Shown here: one piece after another, positions 7,463 through 14,523 of the stretch
How the letters are laid out: the number at the start of each line of letters is the position of its first letter
Numbering within the stretch: the first letter of the stretch is position 1
Source: Myxococcales bacterium
Lineage (GTDB): Bacteria > Myxococcota > Myxococcia > Myxococcales > Anaeromyxobacteraceae
Reading direction: 5' to 3'
Assembly (NCBI GenBank): GCA_021784995.1
Contig: JAJYHA010000264.1
Location: 1-19,597, forward strand
DNA length: 19,597 nt
Position numbers and translations under genes: made by a program
Notes under the pieces: generated by a model
Database searches by the model: none
What the model was told of the DNA's origin: nothing
The model's input: only the letters and a program-made list of their open reading frames with translations

Positions 7463-7479
7463 TTGGCTGCCGGTTTGCA
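7463..7479 (+). promoter_or_regulatory. Sigma-54 (-24/-12) promoter candidate
   Basis: TTGGC-N7-TTGCA, with the near-invariant GG at 7465-7466 and GC at 7477-7478 separated by exactly 10 bases, matches the RpoN consensus core (YTGGCACG-N4-TTGCW). Transcription would start near 7490, about 84 bases before the ArsM-like start codon. No activator gene is adjacent. Confidence 0.5.
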
Positions 7480-7513
7480 CGACGACCGGAGCGGGGCTTT
7501 TTGCAGCGTGCAA
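7475..7513. promoter_or_regulatory. Inverted repeat overlapping the -12 element
   Basis: TTGCACG at 7475-7481 is mirrored by CGTGCAA at 7507-7513, with 25 bases between. The first arm covers the -12 box and the second lies about 20 bases into the transcript, a layout that would suit a repressor operator or an RNA stem-loop. Another TTGCACG occurs at 7615-7621 within the gene. Confidence 0.35.
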
Positions 7514-7573
7514 GGGGATCCACGTCGAGAGGGGCGTTTGCGGGCCGCGAGGCGTGTCGGCGACGAGCGTCGG

Positions 7574-8215
7574 ATGAGGGAGATGCGGGACGAGGCCACG
7601 GTCGGTGCGCACGCTTGCACGTGTGACGGGTGTGTCGCCGCGCGCACGCCGAGCTGCTCGCCCCTCACGCGCGCCGCCGCCGCCGAGCTGGTGAAGCCCG
7701 GACCGGGGGAGGTGGTGGTCATCCTCGGCACGCCCCCTCCCGGCTTCGTCTCGCGCGCCGCGCAGGCCGTGGGCCCGGGCGGCCGGGTGCTGGTCGTTCC
7801 CGGGTCGGAGCCGCCCCCCGCCGCGGAGGAGCGATCCGACAACGTCGTGATCGTCCCGGGGGTGTTCCGCCAGGTGCCGCTCCCCGCCGGCGTCGCCGAC
7901 CTCGTCGGCTCCTGCTGCACGATTCACCGGAGCCTCGGTATGCGGGCCGTCTTCGAGGAGATCCGGCGGCTGCTCCGGCCGGGCGGGAGGTTCGTGGTGT
8001 CGGACCTCGTGGCGGAGCACGGCGTGCCTGCCCGCGACGAGGGACGTTACCCGGCCGTGGCGGCGCACGGGCCCCCGTGCGTCAGCGTGAGCTCGTACGT
8101 CGGCGCCGTGCTCGAGGCGGGCTTCCGCGATCTCGAGGTCCTGCAGCGCACGGGCGCCTACGACCTCGGCGGCCTCTCCGTCTCGAGCATGGTCCTCGCC
8201 GGCACGCGTCCCTGA
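7574..8215 (+). CDS. ArsM-like methyltransferase homologue with eroded SAM motif
   Basis: A 213-residue protein resembling the C-terminal two thirds of arsenite-type methyltransferases. The stretch ADLVGSCCTIHRS (108-120) followed by EEIRRLLRPGGRFVVSDLV (128-146) matches the family's SNCVINL and RVLKPGGR...SD blocks. GPPCVSVSSYVGAVLEAGF (167-183) matches the late Cys plus 'GF' block. The usual SAM loop (DLGSGxG) reads ILGTPPPGF at 50-58, and the acidic residue after beta-2 is missing (VVPGS), so SAM binding is doubtful. Seven cysteines (15, 17, 20, 28, 114, 115, 169) include a tight N-terminal cluster CTCDGC. It could be a thiol-based metalloid-binding pseudoenzyme, or a methyltransferase with an unusual cofactor site. 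The start is uncertain: ATG 7574 or 7583; a frame extending to 7331 has no protein-like sequence. The preceding gap carries a sigma-54-type promoter. Confidence 0.72.
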   Translation: MREMRDEATVGAHACTCDGCVAARTPSCSPLTRAAAAELVKPGPGEVVVILGTPPPGFVSRAAQAVGPGGRVLVVPGSEPPPAAEERSDNVVIVPGVFRQVPLPAGVADLVGSCCTIHRSLGMRAVFEEIRRLLRPGGRFVVSDLVAEHGVPARDEGRYPAVAAHGPPCVSVSSYVGAVLEAGFRDLEVLQRTGAYDLGGLSVSSMVLAGTRP

Positions 8216-8267
8216 CCGCGCCGTCCTGCGCCGCGGCGCGCCGACCGCCGCCCGCCCGCGCGCGGCG

Positions 8268-8296
8268 TTGACAGGCGCACCGGCCGATCCTAAAGT
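8268..8296 (+). promoter_or_regulatory. Sigma-70-type promoter of the IclR-led operon
   Basis: A perfect -35 box TTGACA (8268-8273), a 17-base spacer, and a -10 box TAAAGT (8291-8296, 4 of 6 consensus positions). Transcription should begin about 8303, so the downstream operon of ten genes can start here. Confidence 0.65.
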
Positions 8297-8332
8297 TTCG
8301 CCCCTTGAAAAAAAGTTTCACAGATGCGAAAC
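8295..8332. promoter_or_regulatory. Tandem operator palindromes, probably for the IclR protein
   Basis: Two similar palindromes: GTTTC-N7-GAAAA (8295-8311) and GTTTC-N8-GAAAC (8315-8332). Their left arms are part of a direct repeat AAAGTTTC spaced exactly 20 bases (8292 and 8312), about two helical turns. They overlap the end of the -10 box and the start site, so binding would block transcription. IclR-family proteins commonly bind such palindromes near their own gene; the pairing with this regulator is inference. Confidence 0.55.
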
Positions 8333-9309
8333 ACGGCGCGGCCAGCGCCGGCGGCGTGAAGACCGCCGATCGCACGCTCGACGTCTTCGAGCTCTTCTCG
8401 CGCGAGCGGCGTCCGCTGAACCTCTCCCGGATCGCGGAGGCGCTCGGGATCCCGCTCTCGTCGTCGCACGCCATCGTGAAGACGCTCCGGTCTCGCGGCT
8501 ACCTGTACGAGCTGGGCCGGCGCGAGGGCTACTACCCGAGCGGCCGCCTGGCGGCGGTGGCCGAGGCGATCGCGCGGGCCACGCCGGTGGCCGGCCTGGT
8601 GGGCCCCGTGCTGGAGGCGCTGCGCGACGAGGCGAAGGAGAGCGTGGTGCTGGCGAAGCGGCAGCGAGACCACGTCGTCTACCTCCACGTGGTCGAGGCC
8701 GCCGAGAGCGTGCGCTTCTCGCCGGTGGTGGGCGAGACGAAGCCGCTGCACACCACCGCGAGCGGCAAGGCCATCCTGGCCGCCATGGGCCCGGAGGCGC
8801 GCGAGGAGCTGCTGGCGCGCGTGACGCTCCCGGCCGTCACCGAGCGCAGCGTCGGCTCGGCCCGGGAGCTGCGCGAGGAGATCGAGCGGGGACTGCGCCG
8901 CGGCTGGTGGCTGGTGGACGGCGAGAACACGCGCGACCTCATGGCCATCGCCGCGCCGGTCCGCGTCGCGGGCGAGCTCTTCGCGGTCGTGATCGGGGGA
9001 CCGCCGCAGCGGTTCCAGGCGGAGCTGCGCCGGCACGCAGCGCGGCTCCTCCGCGCCTGCCGCGCCATCGAGCGGAGCGCCGGGAGCGCCTCCGCAGCCG
9101 CCGCACGACCCCCCGGAGGCGACCGCGGAGGGGCCCCCCCTGCACGCGGAGCCACCCGACCCCGCGCCCGTCCCGGGCGGCACCAGGGCGGCACCGGCAG
9201 TGGCCCGCGAAGGCCGCCCCGGACGGCCGGACGACTGCGGGACGGTCCCGGGCGTCGCGGGTCGACCGGAGGCCGGCGAGGTCCCGTGGCCCCGATGGGA
9301 GAGCGATGA
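8305..9309 (+). CDS. IclR-family transcriptional regulator
   Basis: A winged-helix DNA-binding domain (about residues 19-80 from the TTG; NLSRIAEALGIPLSSSHAIVKTLRSRGYL) is followed by the IclR effector domain (about 95-255), including the signature HTTASGKAILA at 149-159. The family binds small carboxylic or aromatic effectors and usually regulates a neighbouring catabolic operon. The stop overlaps the next gene's ATG by 4 bases, so it is part of that operon. The start is uncertain. The TTG at 8305 gives 334 residues but sits almost on the predicted start of transcription and inside the operator. The GTG at 8356 (317 residues, beginning at KTADRTLD) fits the promoter better; neither has a clear Shine-Dalgarno. 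After residue 258 there are about 77 residues rich in Arg, Gly and Pro not found in typical IclR proteins of about 250 residues. Confidence 0.92.
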   Translation: MKKSFTDAKHGAASAGGVKTADRTLDVFELFSRERRPLNLSRIAEALGIPLSSSHAIVKTLRSRGYLYELGRREGYYPSGRLAAVAEAIARATPVAGLVGPVLEALRDEAKESVVLAKRQRDHVVYLHVVEAAESVRFSPVVGETKPLHTTASGKAILAAMGPEAREELLARVTLPAVTERSVGSARELREEIERGLRRGWWLVDGENTRDLMAIAAPVRVAGELFAVVIGGPPQRFQAELRRHAARLLRACRAIERSAGSASAAAARPPGGDRGGAPPARGATRPRARPGRHQGGTGSGPRRPPRTAGRLRDGPGRRGSTGGRRGPVAPMGER

Positions 9310-10466
9310 CACTCCGAGACACGCTGTCGCTGACCGGGATCCCTCCCGAGGACGAGGCGCTGCGCGCGCCGGTCCGCGAATTCCTGCGCGATGCCCTGCG
9401 CGGTCGCGCTCCCGACCGGCTGGCCCGATCGTGGATGGCGTTCGACGCGGACTTCAGCCGCGCCCTGGCGGCGCGCGGCTGGGTGGGGATCACCTTCCCG
9501 GTCGAGTACGGCGGCGGAGGGCGAAGCGCCTTCGCGCGCTTCGTCCTCGCGGAGGAGCTCCTCGCCGCCGGCGCCCCCGCGTCGGCGCACTGGATCGCCG
9601 AGCGGCAGAGCGGGCCGCTGATCCTGAAGTACGGCACCGAGGAGCAGAAGCGCTTCTTCCTCCCGCGCATCTGCCGCGCCGAGGCCTTCTTCTGCATCGG
9701 GATGAGCGAGCCCCAGGCCGGGTCCGACCTGGCCGGCGTGCGGACGCGCGCCACGCCGACCGGCAGCGGCTGGCGGCTCGAGGGGCAGAAGCTCTGGACC
9801 ACGAACGCCCAGCGCTGTGACTACATGATCGCCCTGGTCCGCACCTCGGGCGCGCCGGCGGACCGGCAGCGGGGGCTCTCGCAGCTCGTCGTCGACCTCC
9901 GCGCCCGCGGCGTCACGGTCCGGCCGATCCGCGACCTGGCCGGGGACGAGCACTTCTCCGAGGTCTTCTTCGAGGACGTGGAGCTGGGCGAGGAGGCCCT
10001 CGTCGGCCGCGAGGGCTCGGGCTGGGAGCAGGTGACGGCCGAGCTGGCCTTCGAGCGGAGCGGGCCCGAGCGCCTCTACTCGAGCGTGGTGCTCGCCGAC
10101 GCCTGGCTGGCGCACCTGCGCGCGCACCCGGACGCGCGTGGCCCCGCCGCGGCCGCGGTGGCCGGTCGGATGGCCTCGCACCTGGCGGTGCTCCGGGCCA
10201 TGTCGATCGCCGTCACCGAGAAGCTCGCGCGGGGCGAGAGCCCGGCCCTGGAGGCGTCGCTGGTGAAGGACCTCGGGACGGAGCTGGAGCAGTGGATCCC
10301 GGTCGCCGTCGCCGACGCCCTGGGCGCCGATCCCGACCGGCCCATCCCGCCAGCGCTGCTCCGGACGCTGGCCTACACGGCCGGGATGGCCCCGTCCTTC
10401 TCCCTCCGCGGCGGCACGCGCGAGATCCTGCGCGGCATCATCGCGCGCGGGCTCGGGCTCCGGTGA
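9306..10466 (+). CDS. Acyl-CoA dehydrogenase, large subunit of a probable heteromer
   Basis: A 386-residue acyl-CoA dehydrogenase family protein. The flavin/substrate motif FCIGMSEPQAGSDLAG (129-144), the LEGQKLWTTNA strand (158-168) and the C-terminal GGTREILRGIIARGLGL (369-385) are clear. Glu250 in the AFER helix is the natural candidate for the catalytic base, since the GGT motif lacks the MCAD-type Glu. It lacks the usual R-x-x-FG...Q FAD-contact helix, where it reads LAHLRAHPDARGP. That motif is present in the next protein, which suggests the two form an alpha2beta2 enzyme like the paired FadE dehydrogenases of Mycobacterium. The start ATG overlaps the regulator's stop and has GGGAGAG at 9297-9303. 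Its role is to oxidise, or reduce, an acyl-CoA at the alpha,beta bond, with electrons passed to ETF. Substrate unknown. Confidence 0.93.
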   Translation: MTLRDTLSLTGIPPEDEALRAPVREFLRDALRGRAPDRLARSWMAFDADFSRALAARGWVGITFPVEYGGGGRSAFARFVLAEELLAAGAPASAHWIAERQSGPLILKYGTEEQKRFFLPRICRAEAFFCIGMSEPQAGSDLAGVRTRATPTGSGWRLEGQKLWTTNAQRCDYMIALVRTSGAPADRQRGLSQLVVDLRARGVTVRPIRDLAGDEHFSEVFFEDVELGEEALVGREGSGWEQVTAELAFERSGPERLYSSVVLADAWLAHLRAHPDARGPAAAAVAGRMASHLAVLRAMSIAVTEKLARGESPALEASLVKDLGTELEQWIPVAVADALGADPDRPIPPALLRTLAYTAGMAPSFSLRGGTREILRGIIARGLGLR

Positions 10467-10474
10467 GGTGTGAC

Positions 10475-11491
10475 ATGGTGAACGACCTCCTCTCCGACGC
10501 GGTGGAGCAGCTCCTCGCCGACGCGAGCCCGCCGCGGCGCGTCCGCGAGATCGAGGCGGGTGGATCGGCCGAGGAGCTCTGGGCGGTCGTCGCCGGGTCC
10601 GGCTTCGCCGACGCGCTCGTTCCCGAGGAGCGCGGCGGGGCTGGGCTGGGCCTCTCGGGCGCCCTCCCCATCCTCCACGCCTGCGGCCGGCACGCCCTCC
10701 CGGTCCCGCTCGCGCACACGATGGCGGTCCGGGCGGTGCTCGCCGCGGCCGGGCACCCATGGCCGGAGGGGGCGGCCACCTTCGCCGAGGCCGCCACGGA
10801 CGAGGTGGGCGCAACCGTCTGCCGGCGCGTTCCGTTCGGGCGCGTCGCCGCGTGGGTGATGGCCGGCGGGCCGGACGGGAGCCGGCTCCTGCCCGTGAGC
10901 GCGGCGGAGGTGATCCCGACCGGCGTCCACGGGAGCCTGGAGGCCGACCTGCGCTGGTCCGCGCCCTCTCCGGCCGCCGTCGTCCCCGGCGAGACGCCCT
11001 GGCGCGTCATCGGCGCCGCGCTGCACGCCGCCCTGCTCGCCGGGGCCCTGGAGCGGGTGCTGGAGGGCACCGTCGCCCACGCCAACGACCGGGTGCAGTT
11101 CGGGCGCTCCATCGGCAAGTTCCAGGCCATCCAGCAGCAGCTCAGCGTGGCGGCGGAGCACGTCTTCGCCGCGCGCATGGCGGCGCGGATCGGGTGCAGC
11201 GGCGCCTCGCACCTGCCGGACGCGCTCCACGCGGCGGTGGCCAAGGCGCGCGCCAGCGAGGCGGCCGTGGTCGTGGCGGCCATCGCCCACGCGGTGCAGG
11301 GCGCGATGGGCATCGCGGAGGAGAGCGACCTCCAGCTCCACGCGCGGCGCCTCCACGAGTGGCGGCTCGCCAGCGGCTCCGAGCGCCACTGGAACGAGCG
11401 GATCGGCGAGGCGGTGCTGTCCGGAAGCGCCGACGGGCTCGTGTCGATCCTGCGCGAGCGCCTCTCCCCTTCACCCCAGCGGGAACCCTGA
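10475..11491 (+). CDS. Acyl-CoA dehydrogenase, small partner subunit
   Basis: A 338-residue acyl-CoA dehydrogenase family protein, shorter than the usual 380. The N-terminal helical domain (VPEERGGAGLGL at 49-60) and C-terminal domain are present. The C-terminal domain holds DRVQFGRSIGKFQAIQQQLS (205-224), the FAD-contact helix missing in the upstream partner, and HAVQGAMGIAEESDLQLHARR near 272-292. The middle beta-domain is short and lacks the SEPxAGSD motif, and there is no C-terminal GGTxEI. It is therefore unlikely to work alone and most likely supplies half of a shared active site to the protein from 9306. It starts 8 bases after that gene, with GAGGTG upstream of the ATG. Confidence 0.9.
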   Translation: MVNDLLSDAVEQLLADASPPRRVREIEAGGSAEELWAVVAGSGFADALVPEERGGAGLGLSGALPILHACGRHALPVPLAHTMAVRAVLAAAGHPWPEGAATFAEAATDEVGATVCRRVPFGRVAAWVMAGGPDGSRLLPVSAAEVIPTGVHGSLEADLRWSAPSPAAVVPGETPWRVIGAALHAALLAGALERVLEGTVAHANDRVQFGRSIGKFQAIQQQLSVAAEHVFAARMAARIGCSGASHLPDALHAAVAKARASEAAVVVAAIAHAVQGAMGIAEESDLQLHARRLHEWRLASGSERHWNERIGEAVLSGSADGLVSILRERLSPSPQREP

Positions 11492-11499
11492 GGAGACAC

Positions 11500-12297
11500 A
11501 TGGGCGACTTCCTCCTGTTCGAGCAGTCGGGGCACGTGGTGACCCTCACCATGAACCAGCCGGAGGTGCGGAACGCACTCACCGGCAACAGCGCGGTGGC
11601 GGAGTTCGTGGCGGCGTTCGAGCGGATCGCGGCCGACCCGTCCGTGCGCGCGGTGGTGATCACCGGCGCGGGCCCGGTCTTCTCCTCGGGCGGCAACCTC
11701 AAGGACATGCAGCGGTACCTCGCCCCCGGCCTCGATCCAGTGAAGACGCGCACCGAGTACCGAATGGGCATCCAGCGGCTCGCGCTGGTCGTGTACAACA
11801 CGGAGGTGCCGACCATCGCCGCCGTCAACGGCCCCGCGGTCGGGGCGGGGTGCGACTTGAGCTGCATGTGCGACATCCGGATCGCCTCGGAGAGGGCGAG
11901 CTTCGCCGAGAGCTTCGTCAAGGTCGGCCTCATCCCCGGAGACGGCGGCGCCTGGCTCCTGCCGCGCGCGGTCGGGAACTCGCGCGCGGCCGAGATGGCC
12001 TTCACCGGCGACGCCGTCGACGCCCGGGAGGCGCTGGCCTGGGGGCTCGTCTCGCGGGTCGTCCCCCACGACGAGCTCCTGGGAGAGGCGCGGCGGCTGG
12101 CGGCGCGCATCGCGTCCAACCCCGGCGAGACGCTGCGCATGACGAAGCGCCTGCTGCGGGAGGGACAGCGCGCCGGGCTGGAGGCGCTGCTCGAGATGTC
12201 GGCCGGCCTCCAGGCGCTCGCCCACACCACGCGCCAGCACACGGAGGCCGTCCGCGCATTCCAGGAGAAGCGGCGCCCCGTCTTCGACGCCGACTAG
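11500..12297 (+). CDS. Enoyl-CoA hydratase/isomerase (crotonase) family protein
   Basis: A 265-residue crotonase-fold protein. The oxyanion-hole segments FSSGGNL (61-67) and NGPAVGAGCDLSCMCDI (110-126) and the LIPGDGGAWLLPR region (144-156) are typical. The two glutamates of classical hydratase (Glu144 and Glu164 in rat mitochondrial numbering, from memory) are replaced: the first by Asp119, the second by Phe139. Glu137 is nearby and could substitute. It may therefore be an isomerase, a hydratase with shifted chemistry, or another crotonase-type enzyme. Its gene follows the dehydrogenase pair by 8 bases, with AGGAG overlapping the preceding stop codon, so it very likely acts on their enoyl-CoA product. 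Confidence 0.93.
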   Translation: MGDFLLFEQSGHVVTLTMNQPEVRNALTGNSAVAEFVAAFERIAADPSVRAVVITGAGPVFSSGGNLKDMQRYLAPGLDPVKTRTEYRMGIQRLALVVYNTEVPTIAAVNGPAVGAGCDLSCMCDIRIASERASFAESFVKVGLIPGDGGAWLLPRAVGNSRAAEMAFTGDAVDAREALAWGLVSRVVPHDELLGEARRLAARIASNPGETLRMTKRLLREGQRAGLEALLEMSAGLQALAHTTRQHTEAVRAFQEKRRPVFDAD

Positions 12298-12326
12298 CAC
12301 CCAACCCCTCACGAAAGGCGCACAGC

Positions 12327-13568
12327 ATGACGCGAACGTCGATCCTGGCCCTCCTGGCCGCCCTGCTCACCGCCTCGGCCGCGTCGGCGGCCGCCCCGCC
12401 CGCCGAGCTCAAGATCGGCACCGTGTACGCGTCCTCCGGGCGCTACGCCAGCATCTCGATGCCGGTCCACTACGGCCTCAAGCTGTGGGTGGAGCGCATG
12501 AACGCCCAGGGGGGCGTGTACGTGAAGGCCTTCGACCGGAAGATCCCGCTCAAGCTCGTCGCGTACGACGACCAGAGCAACACCGGCACGGCCGCCACCC
12601 TCTACAGCCAGCTCATCACCCAGGACAAGGTCGACCTGCTCGTGGCCGACTCCGGGTCGGTGCTCACCTCGGTGGCGGTGCCCATCGCGCGCGAGCACAA
12701 GATGCTGCTCTTCGACCAGACCGGCACCGGCGCCAACTTCTTCACCCCCGACAACCCGTACATCGTGCTGTGCGACATCTCCGTCTCGAACATCTGGCCG
12801 CGGCCGGTGGCCGAGTTCCTGAACGACCAGGGGCCGAAGCTGGGCATCAAGCGGGTGGCGCTCCTCTACGCGACCAACAACTTCACCGGCGGGATGGCCA
12901 CCGCCGTCCACAAGTACCTGACCGACGCGAAGAAGGTGGAGATCGTCTACGAGGAGGGCGTGCCCACCGAGACGTCCAACTACAACGTGCTCCTGGCCAA
13001 GATCCGCGCCTCGAACCCCGACGCGGTGATCGAGTTCGGCTACGCGCCCAACGACATCGCGTTCCTCCGCAACGTCCAGGAGGGCGGTTACCGGTTCAAG
13101 ATGCTCTTCACCACCTACGCCGGGCTGGAGATGGACCTGCTGCAGAAGAACGTGGGGGCCAAGGCGCTCGAGCACCTCTTCACCTTCGTCAGCGCCGACC
13201 GCGCCCGCTACGAGGTGAACTTCGGCATGAACGTGGAGGCGTTCCGGGCCGCCTGGGACAAGGCGTACCAGGGTGGCCACGTCGAGTTCGGCTACAACTC
13301 CATCGCCGGCTACAACACCGGGCTCGTCATCGAGAAGGCGCTCGCGACGGCGGCCAGCCTGGACCAGCTCGAGCTGCGCAAGGCCGTCTTCGCGCAGTCC
13401 GGCAAGCTGCGCACCATCGCCGGCAACTTCGAACTGGACGCGAACGGCGCGCAGACGGGCGAGGTCCCGCCCGTGGGCCAGATCTTCCCGGAGCGGGGCG
13501 GGCTGGCCGTGAAGGCGGTCTACCCGCTCGACCGCGCGACCGCCAAGCCCGTCTACCCGCGGCCGTAA
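12327..13568 (+). CDS. Periplasmic substrate-binding protein, branched-chain amino acid/carboxylate type
   Basis: A 413-residue solute-binding protein of the LivJ / Peripla_BP_6 family. A signal peptide (about residues 1-22, ending SAASA) has no lipobox cysteine, so the mature protein is soluble in the periplasm. Typical features: LKIGTVYASSGRYAS at the mature N-terminus, a central DSGSVLTSVAVPIAREHKML segment, and a C-terminal lobe with EFGYNSIAGYN. Proteins of this family bind amino acids but also aromatic and aliphatic acids. Its position between acyl-CoA enzymes and the permease genes argues for a carboxylate rather than an amino acid (inference). It begins 29 bases after the crotonase gene with only a weak AAAGG Shine-Dalgarno. 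Confidence 0.92.
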   Translation: MTRTSILALLAALLTASAASAAAPPAELKIGTVYASSGRYASISMPVHYGLKLWVERMNAQGGVYVKAFDRKIPLKLVAYDDQSNTGTAATLYSQLITQDKVDLLVADSGSVLTSVAVPIAREHKMLLFDQTGTGANFFTPDNPYIVLCDISVSNIWPRPVAEFLNDQGPKLGIKRVALLYATNNFTGGMATAVHKYLTDAKKVEIVYEEGVPTETSNYNVLLAKIRASNPDAVIEFGYAPNDIAFLRNVQEGGYRFKMLFTTYAGLEMDLLQKNVGAKALEHLFTFVSADRARYEVNFGMNVEAFRAAWDKAYQGGHVEFGYNSIAGYNTGLVIEKALATAASLDQLELRKAVFAQSGKLRTIAGNFELDANGAQTGEVPPVGQIFPERGGLAVKAVYPLDRATAKPVYPRP

Positions 13569-13599
13569 GCGCCGCGCGCGGGCCGACCGAGGGACGAGG

Positions 13600-14523
13600 A
13601 TGCTCGCCTACACGCTCGTGTCGGGGCTGCTCTTCGGCCTCTACTTCGGCCTGATGGGGCTCGGCCTCAACCTGGTGTTCGGGGTGATGCGCATCGTGAA
13701 CCTCGCCCACGGCGACTTCCTGATGCTGGGGTCGTTCCTCGCCTTCGGCCTCTACACGGCCCTCGCGGCGAGCCCGCTCGTGGCGGCGCTGGCCGCCTTC
13801 GCGCTCTTCGTCGTCGTCGGCCTGCCGCTCTACTACCTGCTCGTGCCCCGCCTCCTCGCCAGCAAGGACCCGGAGATGCTCTCCTTCATCCTCTTCTTCG
13901 GGCTCTCGCAGGCGATCGAGGCGGTGGTCACCATCGCCTTCGGCACCGGCGAGCGCTCGATCCCGAGCGAGCCGCTCTCGCGCGCGCTGGGCGCGGTGAC
14001 GCGGCTCTTCACCGGCCACCCGCTCCCGGACGGTCCGGTGGTGCTCCTGGGCCAGGCCTTCCCGGCGGCGTGGGTCGCCACCGGCGCCGCCAGCGTCCTC
14101 GGCGTCGTGCTCGTCTACCTCTACCTGTACCGGACCCGGCTCGGGTACCTGACGCGGGCGGTGATGGTGCACCGCGAGGAGGCGATCAGCGCCGGGATCG
14201 ACGTGCACCGCATCTCGGCCATCGCGTTCGGGATCGGCATCGGCATCGCCGCGGTGGCCGGCACCTTCGCGCCCTACATGCAGGGGAGCGTCACGCCCGC
14301 GATGGGGGCGCACGTGACGGTGACGTCGTTCGCGGTCATCGTGATCGGCTCGCTCGGGAACCCGCTGGGGACGGTGCTGGGGGGCCTGGTCTACGGCGTC
14401 TCCTACATCTTCATGCAGAGCTACCTGAGCGACTGGGCCGAGCTGCTGCCCTACCTGATGCTGATCGCGATCCTGCTGGTGCGGCCGAGCGGCCTGCTGG
14501 GGCGGCAGGTGCGCCATGCCTAG
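13600..14523 (+). CDS. livH: ABC transporter permease, LivH family
   Basis: A 307-residue inner-membrane permease with about eight hydrophobic segments. Family marks include GLGLNLVFGVMRIVNLAHGDFLMLG near the N-terminus and the late VIVIGSLGNPLGTVLGGLVYG block, which contacts the ATPase. It is expected to pair with LivM to form the channel for the solute delivered by the upstream binding protein. It begins 31 bases after the binding-protein gene, with GAGGGA upstream, and overlaps livM by 8 bases. The symbol is a family name; substrate is unlikely to be known from it. Confidence 0.92.
   Translation: MLAYTLVSGLLFGLYFGLMGLGLNLVFGVMRIVNLAHGDFLMLGSFLAFGLYTALAASPLVAALAAFALFVVVGLPLYYLLVPRLLASKDPEMLSFILFFGLSQAIEAVVTIAFGTGERSIPSEPLSRALGAVTRLFTGHPLPDGPVVLLGQAFPAAWVATGAASVLGVVLVYLYLYRTRLGYLTRAVMVHREEAISAGIDVHRISAIAFGIGIGIAAVAGTFAPYMQGSVTPAMGAHVTVTSFAVIVIGSLGNPLGTVLGGLVYGVSYIFMQSYLSDWAELLPYLMLIAILLVRPSGLLGRQVRHA

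Larger units (their letters stand above)
7129..7573. other. 445-base divergent intergenic region
   Basis: This gap between the small Cys-rich gene and the ArsM-like gene is the longest non-coding stretch in the window. It is visibly less GC-rich than its flanks, with runs such as CATCCAAAAGG and CTTTTT. Contents I can support: a sigma-54-type -24/-12 element (7463-7479), an inverted repeat TTGCACG...CGTGCAA (7475-7513), and a small 7-bp hairpin TCGTCGC/GCGACGA at 7251-7268. The reading frames crossing it show no protein-like pattern. Confidence 0.6.

Noticed and set aside
7127..7577. Several 60-90 codon frames in the divergent gap
   Set aside because: Arg/Ser/Pro-rich translations without patterns or ribosome sites; the region looks regulatory.
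6764..8068. 434-codon open frame on the minus strand
   Set aside because: It crosses the non-coding gap and the antisense of the ArsM-like gene; low-complexity Arg/Pro-rich translation, no ribosome site.
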